A DNA stretch of 64,000 nt from JADHMP01 sp964386915 (GTDB lineage Bacteria; Bacteroidota; Bacteroidia; Flavobacteriales; Flavobacteriaceae): positions 1-64,000 of the forward strand of contig CAYLUQ010000002.1 of NCBI GenBank assembly GCA_964386915.1, in the 5' to 3' direction. This document shows, piece by piece, positions 25,129 to 34,068 of the stretch (the first letter of the stretch is position 1; each line of letters opens with the position of its first letter). Below the pieces are notes generated by a model. It saw only the letters and a list, made by a program, of their open reading frames with translations. It did not search any database and had not been told where the DNA came from. Both the position numbers and the translations under genes were made by a program.

Positions 25129-26435
25129 AAACATTAGATAGTATTCCAACACACAAAATGGAACGCGTTGGTAAGTTGGTATCAACGGGAATCAAGGTGG
25201 GTGGAAACTATCTCAAATATTATGGCAAGAATTTAATCCAAGGTCAACATGACCGCGAATCACTAGACGAAGCCAATGCCAAAGACATTTATGATGGCCT
25301 AAAAACGCTCAAGGGCAGTGCGCTTAAAGTGGCTCAGATGTTGAGCATGGAAAAGAATCTTTTGCCCAAAGCCTATGTAGAACAGTTTGGTTTGGCCCAA
25401 TTTTCGGTACCTCCCTTATCGGGCCCTTTAGTGACTAAACTCATCAAAAAATATTTAGGAGCTTCACCAGAAGCCCTTTTCGATACATTTGCTACCCAAT
25501 CTATTAATGCGGCCAGCATTGGTCAGGTGCATCAAGCCACCAAAAATGGGAAAAAACTTGCTGTGAAAATTCAATATCCCGGGGTAGCAAATAGTATCGG
25601 ATCCGATTTGGCTATTGTGAAACCCATAGCCGAACGGATGTTTAATATTAAAGGAAAAGCCACTGAAAAATATTTTAAAGAAGTGGAAAATAAATTGTTG
25701 GAAGAAACCGATTATACCATAGAATTGGAAAGCAGTCGATATTTCGCCGCTCAATGCAGTCATATTCCAAATTTGAGATTTCCTACCTACTATCCCGAAT
25801 GGTCTAATGAAAAAATTTTAACCATGGATTGGATGCAGGGAATGCATCTTTCCGAATATTGCAGTCAGCCCCAAAATTTACCAAAAGACAACAATCAAAT
25901 AGGGCAAACCCTTTGGGATTTTTATATGTTCCAAATGCACACCTTAAAAAAGGTTCAAGCCGACCCACATCCTGGAAATTTTTTAGTTTCTCCCGAAAAG
26001 GAATTGATTGCCCTTGACTTTGGTTGTATAAAATCCATTCCTGAGGATTTTTATAAACCCTATTTTGAACTATCAAAACCAGAAAATATTGAAGAGCCAG
26101 CCAAATTTGAATCGCTGCTCTATACGCTAGAAATTCTAAAACCCGAAGATGCTCCTCAAGAAAAGCAGTTTTTTACAAGCTTGTTTAAAGACATGATGCT
26201 CTTGTTTACGCAACCCTTTCATCATGAAAATTTTGATTTTGGCGATGAAAGCTTTTGGAATGCCATTACAGAGCTATCTAAAACATTGTCTGAAAATCCT
26301 CAACTCCGCAAACTCGATGGTAGTAGAGGTTCGCAACACTTTATTTATGTAAACAGAACGTTCTTTGGGCTATATCATCTGCTTCACGATTTGAAAGCAG
26401 TGGTAAAAACAAATAATTACGTTACTTTTTATTGA
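25125..26435 (+). CDS. ABC1/UbiB-family atypical kinase
   Basis: 436 residues from ATG 25125. The UbiB/ADCK fold is clear: 'KVAQ' (68-71) replaces the usual KxGQ motif, 'NAASIGQVH' (128-136) is the A-rich loop, K148 in 'AVKIQYPG' is the ATP-binding lysine, and 'ADPHPGNFL' and 'ALDFGC' are the catalytic and metal-binding loops. Family members support quinone or other lipid handling and have ATPase activity. Both changes near the ATP site (Gly to Ala in KxGQ and Asn in the A-rich loop) are noteworthy. A longer frame from 25098 lies inside the regulator gene and is rejected. Confidence 0.88.
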   Translation: MKTLDSIPTHKMERVGKLVSTGIKVGGNYLKYYGKNLIQGQHDRESLDEANAKDIYDGLKTLKGSALKVAQMLSMEKNLLPKAYVEQFGLAQFSVPPLSGPLVTKLIKKYLGASPEALFDTFATQSINAASIGQVHQATKNGKKLAVKIQYPGVANSIGSDLAIVKPIAERMFNIKGKATEKYFKEVENKLLEETDYTIELESSRYFAAQCSHIPNLRFPTYYPEWSNEKILTMDWMQGMHLSEYCSQPQNLPKDNNQIGQTLWDFYMFQMHTLKKVQADPHPGNFLVSPEKELIALDFGCIKSIPEDFYKPYFELSKPENIEEPAKFESLLYTLEILKPEDAPQEKQFFTSLFKDMMLLFTQPFHHENFDFGDESFWNAITELSKTLSENPQLRKLDGSRGSQHFIYVNRTFFGLYHLLHDLKAVVKTNNYVTFY

Positions 26436-26460
26436 TTTGTTTGTTTAGTATGTAATTAGA

Positions 26461-26485
26461 AAAACACCCAGCAATGGGTGTTTTT
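26461..26485 (+). terminator. Rho-independent terminator after the ABC1-like gene
   Basis: AAAACACCCA and TGGGTGTTTT pair over ten bases around loop GCAA and are followed by T. It lies 25 bases after the stop and separates this pair from the FabH-like gene. Confidence 0.93.
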
Positions 26486-26532
26486 AATTTTTTAAAAAGG
26501 TTATTTTTAACAACATAAACAAAAAGAAGACT

Positions 26533-27540
26533 ATGTATCAATCAAAAATTACGGGACTGGGGATGTATGTTCCAGAAAATGTGGTGACCAATGCCGATTT
26601 GGAAAAGATAATGGACACCAACAATGAATGGATTGTGGAGCGAACCGGAATAGAAGAGCGGCGTCATATCAAAAAAGGAGATGGAAACACCACCGCCACT
26701 ATGGGTGTTAAAGCAGCCAAGCAAGCCATTGACAGAGCCCAGATTAAAACAACCGATATTGGATTGATTCTTTTTGCGACCCTAAGTCCCGATTATTATT
26801 TTCCTGGCTCGGGTGTTTTAGTGCAAGAGCTGTTAGAAATTCCAAATTGCCCTGCGATGGACATACGCAATCAATGTAGTGGATTTGTTTATGCTCTCAC
26901 CACCGCAGATCAATTTGTTAGAACGGGCATGTATAAACATGTTTTAGTAATAGGATCTGAAAATCATTCAGGTGGTTTAGATATGACCACTAGGGGTAGA
27001 AATGTTTCTGTCATTTTTGGCGATGGTGCCGGTGCTGCTGTGGTGAGTCGTTCGGAAGACAGCCGGGGTGGAATTTTGTCTTCGCATATTTATTCACAAG
27101 GCAAGCATGCCGAAGAGTTAGCCCTCATTGGCCCTAGCACTAACCGTTGGGTGCCTGAAATTTTAGCGGCAAATGATCCGGAGGATCTTTCTTATTACCC
27201 CTATATGAATGGCCAATTTGTCTTTAAAAATGCTGTGGTTCGTTTTGCTGAAGTTATTCAAGAAGGCCTTCAAAAAAATCAATGGAAACCGAGCGATATC
27301 GATTTATTAATTCCCCATCAAGCCAATTTGCGGATTGCGCAATTTGTTCAGAAAAAATTTGGTTTGGGTGATCATCAGGTCTATAACAATATTCAAAAAT
27401 TTGGAAACACCACCGCAGCGTCTATTCCTATTGCGCTAACTGAAGCCTGGGAAAAGGGTCTTGTGAAACCCGGCAGCAAAATTGTATTGGCTGCCTTTGG
27501 AAGTGGTTTCACTTGGGGGAGTGTGCTTATAGAATGGTAA
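26533..27540 (+). CDS. FabH-like 3-oxoacyl-ACP synthase III family protein
   Basis: 335 residues. The ketosynthase III triad is present: C115 in 'RNQCSGF', H262 in 'IPHQAN' and N292 in 'KFGNTTA'. 'GDGAGAAV' and the end 'FGSGFTWGSVLIEW' are FabH-like. The protein could start fatty acid synthesis or act in a secondary lipid or flexirubin-like pathway; no fatty acid genes are nearby, so a housekeeping FabH elsewhere is possible. A segment near residues 195-225 is longer than in E. coli FabH. The stop overlaps the next gene by one base. Confidence 0.88.
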   Translation: MYQSKITGLGMYVPENVVTNADLEKIMDTNNEWIVERTGIEERRHIKKGDGNTTATMGVKAAKQAIDRAQIKTTDIGLILFATLSPDYYFPGSGVLVQELLEIPNCPAMDIRNQCSGFVYALTTADQFVRTGMYKHVLVIGSENHSGGLDMTTRGRNVSVIFGDGAGAAVVSRSEDSRGGILSSHIYSQGKHAEELALIGPSTNRWVPEILAANDPEDLSYYPYMNGQFVFKNAVVRFAEVIQEGLQKNQWKPSDIDLLIPHQANLRIAQFVQKKFGLGDHQVYNNIQKFGNTTAASIPIALTEAWEKGLVKPGSKIVLAAFGSGFTWGSVLIEW

Positions 27541-27938
27541 TGACACAGGCTACTCTTGTTTTAGGCGCTTCTTTAAACCCACATCGTTATTCACATCAAG
27601 CCCTATTACGCTTGCAAGAAAAAGGCTACAAAACATTTGCCATGGGTCTTAATCAGGGGAAAATTGGTACCGTTACTGTCCTTAGGCCTTTTGAAAAAAT
27701 TTCAGGAGTACATACGGTATCGCTCTATCTTAAGCCCGACCATCAAGGTGCTTATTTAGACTATCTATTAAATTTGAAACCCCAACGGGTCATTTTTAAC
27801 CCCGGAACAGAAAATCCTTCTTTGGCAAAGCAACTCACTCAAAGAGGTATTGCTTGTGAAAATGCGTGTACCTTAGTCTTGCTTTCTACGGATCAGTATG
27901 AGCCCCAGGAAGGTAAAGAGTCCATTGAGGGGCAGTAG
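27540..27938 (+). CDS. CoA-binding domain protein
   Basis: 132 residues with a Rossmann-like CoA-binding domain: 'TLVLGASLNPHRYSHQAL' at the N-terminus matches the YccU/succinyl-CoA-ligase-like fold. ATG 27540 shares a base with the FabH-like stop codon (TAATG); an ATG six bases earlier is also possible. The 3' end overlaps the symporter gene on the other strand by 66 bases. The substrate is unknown. Confidence 0.82.
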   Translation: MTQATLVLGASLNPHRYSHQALLRLQEKGYKTFAMGLNQGKIGTVTVLRPFEKISGVHTVSLYLKPDHQGAYLDYLLNLKPQRVIFNPGTENPSLAKQLTQRGIACENACTLVLLSTDQYEPQEGKESIEGQ

Positions 27939-29342
27939 CTCATACCCCAAAACATAGCCCCCTAAATATTCGGGTTTTACGGTTGCCAAAAGTGCAGTGA
28001 GCAAAACAGAGAGCAAGACCACCAACCAAACAAAACCATCTTTAATTTGAAAACGGGTAAAAATGCCAAAGGCAAACAGCCCTAACAAAGGCCCGTAGGT
28101 GTAGCCTGCCACGGTGAGTAATCCGTCTATCACATTGCGATCTAAGACGTGCTTAAAAAGAATGACCACCCCCACTAGCAAGAGGCTCATGCCCACATGA
28201 ACTTGGCGTCTTGTTTTCTTTTGGGTGTCTTTTGCACGCTTTTCAATTTTTAGAAAATCAATACAAAACGAAGTGGTTAACGCTGTGAGTGCACTATCAG
28301 CACTACTGTAGGCAGCAGCAATTAAGCCTAAAATAAAAGTGATGCTGGCAGCTATTCCTAAACGGCCTAAAAGCGCAATTTCGGGAAATAATAAATCGGT
28401 TTTAGGCGAACCATCCATTTCAGGAACCGCAATGCCTTCTTGAGCAGCATAGCTAAAGAGCAATGCTCCCAACACCATAAAAAATGCGGTAACAAGCACC
28501 AATACCACACTAAACACCAACATGTTTTTTTGGGCATCGGCCAAAGATTTGCAGCTGAGGTTTTTTTGCATCATATCTTGATCTAAGCCAGTCATACAAA
28601 TGGTAATAAAAGCTCCACCAATAAAAGATTTGAGAAAATGATTTCGACTTAATAAACTATCTGTCACCCAAACATTGCTATATTTTTCAAATTGAGCAGA
28701 GCTCATAAATTCAACAAAGGAGAGATTAAGCCCTTCCAGCAAGTAGTATACTGAAAAAAGTACGGCTGCCAGCATAAGGGCAGTTTGAAGCGTGTCGGTC
28801 CAAACAATGGTTTTGATTCCTCCTTTTTGGGTGTAGATCCAAATAAAAAGAATGGAGAGTACAACCGTTGCTTCAAAAGGAACGCCCCAAGCATCGAAAA
28901 TATAGTTTTGTAAAACCAGCGCGACCAAAAACAGGCGGAAGGAAGCTCCCAACACCCGGGAAACAAAAAAGAAAAAAGCCCCAGCATAATGGCTGTTGGT
29001 GCCAAAGCGTTGGTTCAGATATTCATAAATTGAAGTTAAGTTGGTTTTATAATAAAGGGGCAACAACACATAGGCCACCACTAAATAGCCCACAAAATAG
29101 CCCAAAACCACTTGTAGATAGCTAAATTGAGAAGCGTCTACCCAGCCGGGCACTGAAATAAAGGTGACCCCCGAAAGAGAGGCTCCTACCATTCCAAAGG
29201 CAACCAAATACCAAGGAGAAGATTTATTGGCGATGAAAAAAGTTTGATTGCTCCCTTCTTGAGCCGTAAATTTTGCAATGCCAACTAGAAGAAGAAAGTA
29301 GCCAATAATTAAGGCCAAGATAAATCCGGGTGTTATCATCAT
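27873..29342 (-). CDS. Sodium/solute symporter family (SSS) transporter
   Basis: 489 residues with about thirteen transmembrane helices. 'GMVGASLSGVTFISVPGW' near residue 50 and 'AAYSSADSALTALTTSF' near residue 340 are the SSS signatures that form the sodium sites. It should couple Na+ entry to uptake of an organic solute, which cannot be named. The gene converges on the CoA-binding gene with a 66-base antisense overlap and is divergent from recR across 59 bases. Confidence 0.92.
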   Translation of the reverse strand: MMITPGFILALIIGYFLLLVGIAKFTAQEGSNQTFFIANKSSPWYLVAFGMVGASLSGVTFISVPGWVDASQFSYLQVVLGYFVGYLVVAYVLLPLYYKTNLTSIYEYLNQRFGTNSHYAGAFFFFVSRVLGASFRLFLVALVLQNYIFDAWGVPFEATVVLSILFIWIYTQKGGIKTIVWTDTLQTALMLAAVLFSVYYLLEGLNLSFVEFMSSAQFEKYSNVWVTDSLLSRNHFLKSFIGGAFITICMTGLDQDMMQKNLSCKSLADAQKNMLVFSVVLVLVTAFFMVLGALLFSYAAQEGIAVPEMDGSPKTDLLFPEIALLGRLGIAASITFILGLIAAAYSSADSALTALTTSFCIDFLKIEKRAKDTQKKTRRQVHVGMSLLLVGVVILFKHVLDRNVIDGLLTVAGYTYGPLLGLFAFGIFTRFQIKDGFVWLVVLLSVLLTALLATVKPEYLGGYVLGYELLPLNGLFTFLGLILIRRKQD

Positions 29343-29401
29343 ATCAATTATGGATTAAAGGTACAAAACAATGTGAATCTAATTATTTGTATTTTTAGGG
29401 C

Positions 29402-30016
29402 ATGGATTTTCCTTCAAAATTGCTAGAAAATGCAGTGCATCAAATCGCACAATTGCCAGGTATTGGCAAGCGAACAGCTCTGCGATTGGCCCTTCATATC
29501 TTAAAAACGCCAGAAACCTATGCGACCGATCTAGGGGCAGCATTGCAAAACTTGAGAACCGCGGTGGTTTATTGTGAAGGTTGTCATAATATATCGGATC
29601 AACCCCTTTGTGAAATTTGCAGCAACCCCAAACGCAACTCAAAATTGCTTTGTGTGGTAGAAGATGTTCGAGATGTTATGGCCATTGAAAACACCAATCA
29701 ATACAAAGGCTTGTATCATGTTTTAGGAGGCTTAATATCGCCCATTGATGGAGTGGGTCCGCAAGATTTAAATGTAGCTAGCTTAATTAAAAAAGTAGCT
29801 TCCAAAACGGTTGAAGAGGTCATCTTTGCATTGAGTTCTACGGTTGAAGCTGATACTACTAATTTTTATATATTTAAGCAAATAGAATCCTATGGCATCA
29901 CCACCTCAACCATTGCTCGAGGAATTGCTGTGGGAGATGAATTAGAATATGCAGATGAGGTGACCTTAGGGCGCAGTATTTTAGCTCGAATTCCTTTTGA
30001 TAACAGTATTTCTTAA
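29402..30016 (+). CDS. recR: Recombination protein RecR
   Basis: 204 residues. The N-terminal helix-hairpin-helix ('LPGIGKRTALRLA') is followed by a C4 zinc finger with C58, C61, C70 and C73, then a Toprim domain starting 'CVVEDVRDVMAIE'. It works with RecO and RecF to load RecA at gaps. A TATTTTTA box (one mismatch) lies only a few bases before the ATG. Confidence 0.97.
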   Translation: MDFPSKLLENAVHQIAQLPGIGKRTALRLALHILKTPETYATDLGAALQNLRTAVVYCEGCHNISDQPLCEICSNPKRNSKLLCVVEDVRDVMAIENTNQYKGLYHVLGGLISPIDGVGPQDLNVASLIKKVASKTVEEVIFALSSTVEADTTNFYIFKQIESYGITTSTIARGIAVGDELEYADEVTLGRSILARIPFDNSIS

Positions 30017-30060
30017 AAGGAAAATCGAGCCCCTAAAAGGCACAAACTCATAATTTTTGA

Positions 30061-30068
30061 TACTTTTG
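30061..30068 (+). promoter_or_regulatory. Bacteroidota -7 box of the E2 gene
   Basis: TACTTTTG, an exact TAnnTTTG match, ending 16 bases before the ATG at 30085. A second, less perfect box overlaps just upstream. Confidence 0.55.
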
Positions 30069-30084
30069 CACCACAGAAAAAACT

Positions 30085-31419
30085 ATGGCACTTTATCATG
30101 TAAAACTCCCTAGAATGGGCGAAAGTGTAGCAGAAGCCACCATCACCAAATGGCGAAAAGCAGTTGGAGATACAGTAGCTTTAGACGATGAATTGGTTGA
30201 AATTGCCACAGATAAAGTAGATTCTGACGTGACGGCAGAAGTTGCGGGGGTTTTAAAAGAACAGTGTTTTCTGGAAAATGAAGTGGTTGCCGTTGGAGCT
30301 GTTTTAGCCATTATTGAAACGGATGGGCCCTTACCAGATCATCTAGCGCAAAACAGTAGTGATGCACAACCCATAGAAGAAGTCCTTTCCATACCGGTGG
30401 AGGAAGTTGATCCGCCAGTGGAAGCCGCTGCTGCCCTATTAAAAGAAGAAATTTCACAACTCACCTCTTCGGCTAAAGAGAATATTTCTGATGATCGTTT
30501 TTTCTCTCCTCTAGTACGCAATATTGCTAAAGCAGAGGGCATTTCTCATAATGAACTTCTGCAAGTTCCTGGAACCGGAAAAGACGGGCGCGTTACAAAA
30601 AAAGATATCTTACACTATGTAGCCCAGCGCCAAAATCAACAAACAACGCCCAAAGAAGAATCAAAACAAGAAGTTGTTTCTCCTCCAAGTTTCACCCCAG
30701 AAAGAACCCAAGAAGATCAGGTGCATCTAATGAGTCGCACGGAAAAACTCATTTCAGAGCATATGCAAATGAGTTTGCGTACTTCTGCTCATGTACAATC
30801 TTTTATTGAAGCAGATGTAACCGATTTATGGGACTGGCGTGAAGGAGTTAAAGACCGATTTTTTGCCCAAGAAGGGGCCAAGCTCACTTTTACACCACTG
30901 TTTATGATGGCTGTGATAAAAGCCCTTCGAGATTATCCACAGCTCAACAGCAGTGTGTCAGGCGATTCTGTCATTTTTAAGAAAAACATCAACTTGGGAA
31001 TGGCTACTGCCTTGGACGATGGCAATCTGATTGTTCCAGTCATTAAGAATGCCGATCATCTTAATTTGGTTGGTTTGGCCAAAGTAGTAAATGATTTAGC
31101 CCAACGCGCAAGAAAAAACCAGCTCAAACCAGATGAGGTTCAAGAGGGCACTTATACCATTACCAACATAGGTAATTTTGGATCGCTCATGGGCACGCCA
31201 ATCATCAATCAACCTCAAGTAGGTATTTTAGCCATAGGCACTATTTTGAAAACACCCTCCGTAATTGAAACACCTGAAGGTGATTTTATTGGAATCAGAC
31301 GAAAAGTGATGCTTTCTCATAGCTATGATCATCGTATAATTAATGGTGCCAGTGGAGGACTGTTTGTGAAACGGGTTGCTGAATATCTCGAAAATTGGAA
31401 AGAAAAACTACCCTACTAA
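30085..31419 (+). CDS. 2-oxoacid dehydrogenase E2 component (lipoyl acyltransferase)
   Basis: 444 residues. One lipoyl domain with K44 in 'ATDKVDSD', a Pro/Gln/Glu-rich linker, a peripheral subunit-binding domain at about 142-180 ('FFSPLVRNIAKAEGIS'), and a catalytic domain from about 210. The active-site motif is 'HSYDHRIINGAS' with H416; the usual HxxxDG aspartate is Asn (N420). It is closest to branched-chain or generic 2-oxoacid E2 of flavobacteria; the E1 and E3 genes are not here. The catalytic core's fold residues look intact. The exonuclease gene starts ten bases after the stop. Confidence 0.9.
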   Translation: MALYHVKLPRMGESVAEATITKWRKAVGDTVALDDELVEIATDKVDSDVTAEVAGVLKEQCFLENEVVAVGAVLAIIETDGPLPDHLAQNSSDAQPIEEVLSIPVEEVDPPVEAAAALLKEEISQLTSSAKENISDDRFFSPLVRNIAKAEGISHNELLQVPGTGKDGRVTKKDILHYVAQRQNQQTTPKEESKQEVVSPPSFTPERTQEDQVHLMSRTEKLISEHMQMSLRTSAHVQSFIEADVTDLWDWREGVKDRFFAQEGAKLTFTPLFMMAVIKALRDYPQLNSSVSGDSVIFKKNINLGMATALDDGNLIVPVIKNADHLNLVGLAKVVNDLAQRARKNQLKPDEVQEGTYTITNIGNFGSLMGTPIINQPQVGILAIGTILKTPSVIETPEGDFIGIRRKVMLSHSYDHRIINGASGGLFVKRVAEYLENWKEKLPY

Positions 31420-31429
31420 AAAGAAAGAT

Positions 31430-32206
31430 ATGACCCTTGAACTCACCAGACCCCTTTGCTTTTTTGATTTAGAAACTACCGGTATCGATATTTCTAAAGA
31501 TCGCATTGTGGAAATGGCGGCTATTAAATTAAATCCTGATGGCAGTAAAGAAGAACGCCTGTGGCTGGTTAATCCAGAGCAACCCATTCCGCCAGAAGCC
31601 TCTGCCGTGCACGGCATTACCGATGATAAAGTAGCCCATGAACCCACTTTTAAAGAACGTTCAGCTGAAATTTATGCTTTCATTCAAAATTGTGATCTGG
31701 CCGGATTTAATTCCGATCGATTTGACATTCCGCTTTTGGTAGAAGAATTGTTACGGGCCGAAATTGATTTTGATTTTAAAAATGTTAAATCTGTGGACGT
31801 GCAAAACATATTTCATAAAATGGAACAACGCACCCTTTCTGCAGCATTAAAATTTTATTGTGATAAAAATTTAGAAGAGGCTCACTCAGCTTTGGCCGAC
31901 ACGCAAGCTACCTTTGAAGTTTTGATGGCACAGATAGATCGTTATGCTGAATTAGAACCGCAGGTGGGTCCTTTGAGCGATTTTAGCTCCCGAAGAAAAA
32001 CAGCCGATTTTGCTGGATTTGTAGTTTTCGATAAAAATGGAACAGAATGTTTTGGCTTTGGAAAATACAAAGGTCAAAAAGTGGTTGACATTTTAGATAG
32101 AGAGCCCGGTTATTTTGGCTGGATTATGAATGCCGATTTCCCCCGCTATACCAAAAAAGTGTTAACAGAAATACGGTTAAGAGGGCTTAATTCTAAACAA
32201 ATTTAG
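31430..32206 (+). CDS. DnaQ-like 3'-5' exonuclease with ExoX C-terminal domain
   Basis: 258 residues. DEDD exonuclease motifs: D13 and E15 in 'FFDLETTG', the ExoII segment 'GFNSDRFDIPLL', and ExoIII 'HSALADTQAT'. After about residue 200 a second domain has 'FGKYKGQKV' and 'PGYFGWIMNADF', as in ExoX-type C-terminal domains. It could serve in DNA repair or proofreading outside the main polymerase. An earlier in-frame start lies inside the E2 gene and is rejected in favour of ATG 31430. Confidence 0.9.
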   Translation: MTLELTRPLCFFDLETTGIDISKDRIVEMAAIKLNPDGSKEERLWLVNPEQPIPPEASAVHGITDDKVAHEPTFKERSAEIYAFIQNCDLAGFNSDRFDIPLLVEELLRAEIDFDFKNVKSVDVQNIFHKMEQRTLSAALKFYCDKNLEEAHSALADTQATFEVLMAQIDRYAELEPQVGPLSDFSSRRKTADFAGFVVFDKNGTECFGFGKYKGQKVVDILDREPGYFGWIMNADFPRYTKKVLTEIRLRGLNSKQI

Positions 32207-32209
32207 CGT

Positions 32210-32821
32210 GTGAAAATCATTTGTGTGGGGCGAAATTATGCCGATCATATTGCAGAATTGGCCAATGAAAAACCCCAAGAGCCTGTATTGTTTCTCAAAC
32301 CCGATACCGCCATACTCCAAAAAGGACAGCCTTTTTTTATTCCCGCTTTTACAGAAAATATTCATTATGAAGTAGAAGTGCTGGTTAAAATTAAGCGTAT
32401 TGGCAAACACATTCAACCTCAATTTGCCCATAAATATTATGACGAAGTGGCTTTGGGTGTTGATTTTACCGCTAGAGATTTGCAATCGGAGTTAAAAGCG
32501 AAAGGGTTGCCTTGGGAAAAGGCCAAAGGCTTTGATGGCTCCGCTTTGGTCGGAGAGTGGATTTCCAAAAAAGATTTGCCCCCTCATAATACCATTTCAT
32601 TTGCCCTTCATAAAAACGGAACCCAAGTACAAGCTGCCACCACAGCCCAAATGCTTTGGGATATTGAACAACTCATTGCCTATTGCTCCACTTTTTTCAC
32701 CCTTAAAATAGGTGATATCCTTTTTACAGGAACCCCCAAAGGAGTGGGAGCCGTTGCACGAGACGATGTTTTTGTTGGATTGCTGGAAGGCAAAGAAAAT
32801 TTTAGGGTGAAGATTAAATAG
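32210..32821 (+). CDS. Fumarylacetoacetate hydrolase (FAH) family protein
   Basis: 203 residues, the short single-domain form. 'CVGRNYADHI' at the N-terminus, the metal ligands in 'HYEVEVLVKI' and 'GVDFTARDLQ', and the C-terminal 'GDILFTGTPKGVGAV' are the family signatures. Members hydrolyse or decarboxylate small diketo acids; the physiological substrate is uncertain, and oxaloacetate decarboxylation is a common guess. The start is GTG at 32210, three bases after the exonuclease stop; no nearby in-frame ATG keeps the motif. cinA starts two bases after the stop. Confidence 0.9.
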   Translation: MKIICVGRNYADHIAELANEKPQEPVLFLKPDTAILQKGQPFFIPAFTENIHYEVEVLVKIKRIGKHIQPQFAHKYYDEVALGVDFTARDLQSELKAKGLPWEKAKGFDGSALVGEWISKKDLPPHNTISFALHKNGTQVQAATTAQMLWDIEQLIAYCSTFFTLKIGDILFTGTPKGVGAVARDDVFVGLLEGKENFRVKIK

Positions 32822-32823
32822 TT

Positions 32824-34068
32824 ATGAAAGCGGAGTTAATTACCATAGGAGATGAAATATTAATTGGACAAATTGTCAATACCAATGCTGTTTTTATGGC
32901 CAAGGCCTTAAACAAAATTGGCATAGAAGTGGTTCAAATTACGAGCATTGCAGATGATTCAGAGGCGATTAAGAAAACCCTAGACGCTTCCAAAGAAAGA
33001 GCTCAATTAGCTATCATCACAGGGGGGTTGGGCCCTACTAAGGACGATTTAACCAAACACACCCTATGTGACTATTTTGACGATAAGCTGTTGGTTAACC
33101 AAGAAATATTGGCTCATATTGAAACCATCTTCAAAAAATATGTGACCACGCCCATCCAAGAAGAAAACCGAAAACAAGCGCTGTTGCCCTCTCAAGCACG
33201 CATTTTTAAAAACGCTCATGGCACAGCTTCCGGCATGTGGTTTGAAAAAGAAAATTGGGTGGTCATTTCCCTGCCTGGAGTCCCTTTTGAAATGAAGGCT
33301 TTAATGACCAATAAAATTATCCCAGCTTTAAAAGAACATTTTGAACGCCCCTACATTGTTCATAAAACCATCATAACCTATGGACTTGGAGAAAGTGCAA
33401 TTGCTAGTAAAATAGAGGCATGGGAAGATGCCCTGCCTCCAAGTATTAAACTGGCCTATTTGCCTAGTTTAGGAAAAGTGCGTTTGCGTCTTTCAGGAAA
33501 AGGCGATCAGGAAGCCGAACTCCATCAGCATATTGAAACTGAAATAGCTAAACTCTATCCGCTTATTGGAGATATCATAGTGGGAGTAGAGGGAGAAAAT
33601 TCATTAGAGGAACAGTTGCAAGAACGATTTCTCGCTTTAGGACAAACACTTGCCGTGGCTGAAAGTTGTACGGGGGGGCACATTGCCCAACGGCTAACCG
33701 CCATTCCGGGTGCCTCGGGCTATTTTAAGGGAGGGATAGTGGCCTATCAAACCCAAGTCAAACAAGATCTTTTGCAAGTATCCCCTGCGCTAATTGCCCA
33801 ACATTCTGTGGTGAGCGAACCTGTGGCCAAGGCAATGGCAGAGGGTGTTCGGGCAAATTTCAACACAACTTTTGCCTTAGCAACTACTGGCAATGCAGGC
33901 CCTACCAAAGGAGATTCTTTGGCAGAAGTAGGCACAGTGTGCATTGCTTTAGCAACTCCTAATGGTACGCAGACCTACACGTTTTCTATGGGAAATCACA
34001 GAGAACGAGTAGTGCAAAAAACAGTAAACAAGGCGTTAGAATTGCTTTTTAAAGAAACAATGTCTTAG
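32824..34068 (+). CDS. cinA: CinA family protein (nicotinamide-nucleotide amidase type)
   Basis: 414 residues. The N-terminal molybdopterin-binding-like domain ('ELITIGDEILIGQIVNTNA', 'GGLGPTKDDLT') and the C-terminal amidase domain ('AVAESCTGGHIAQRLT', 'ATTGNAGPT') are both present. The C-terminal domain deamidates nicotinamide mononucleotide in characterised homologues, which recycles NAD, and the N-terminal domain acts on ADP-ribose. It overlaps the convergent SCO-like gene by four bases. Confidence 0.94.
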   Translation: MKAELITIGDEILIGQIVNTNAVFMAKALNKIGIEVVQITSIADDSEAIKKTLDASKERAQLAIITGGLGPTKDDLTKHTLCDYFDDKLLVNQEILAHIETIFKKYVTTPIQEENRKQALLPSQARIFKNAHGTASGMWFEKENWVVISLPGVPFEMKALMTNKIIPALKEHFERPYIVHKTIITYGLGESAIASKIEAWEDALPPSIKLAYLPSLGKVRLRLSGKGDQEAELHQHIETEIAKLYPLIGDIIVGVEGENSLEEQLQERFLALGQTLAVAESCTGGHIAQRLTAIPGASGYFKGGIVAYQTQVKQDLLQVSPALIAQHSVVSEPVAKAMAEGVRANFNTTFALATTGNAGPTKGDSLAEVGTVCIALATPNGTQTYTFSMGNHRERVVQKTVNKALELLFKETMS

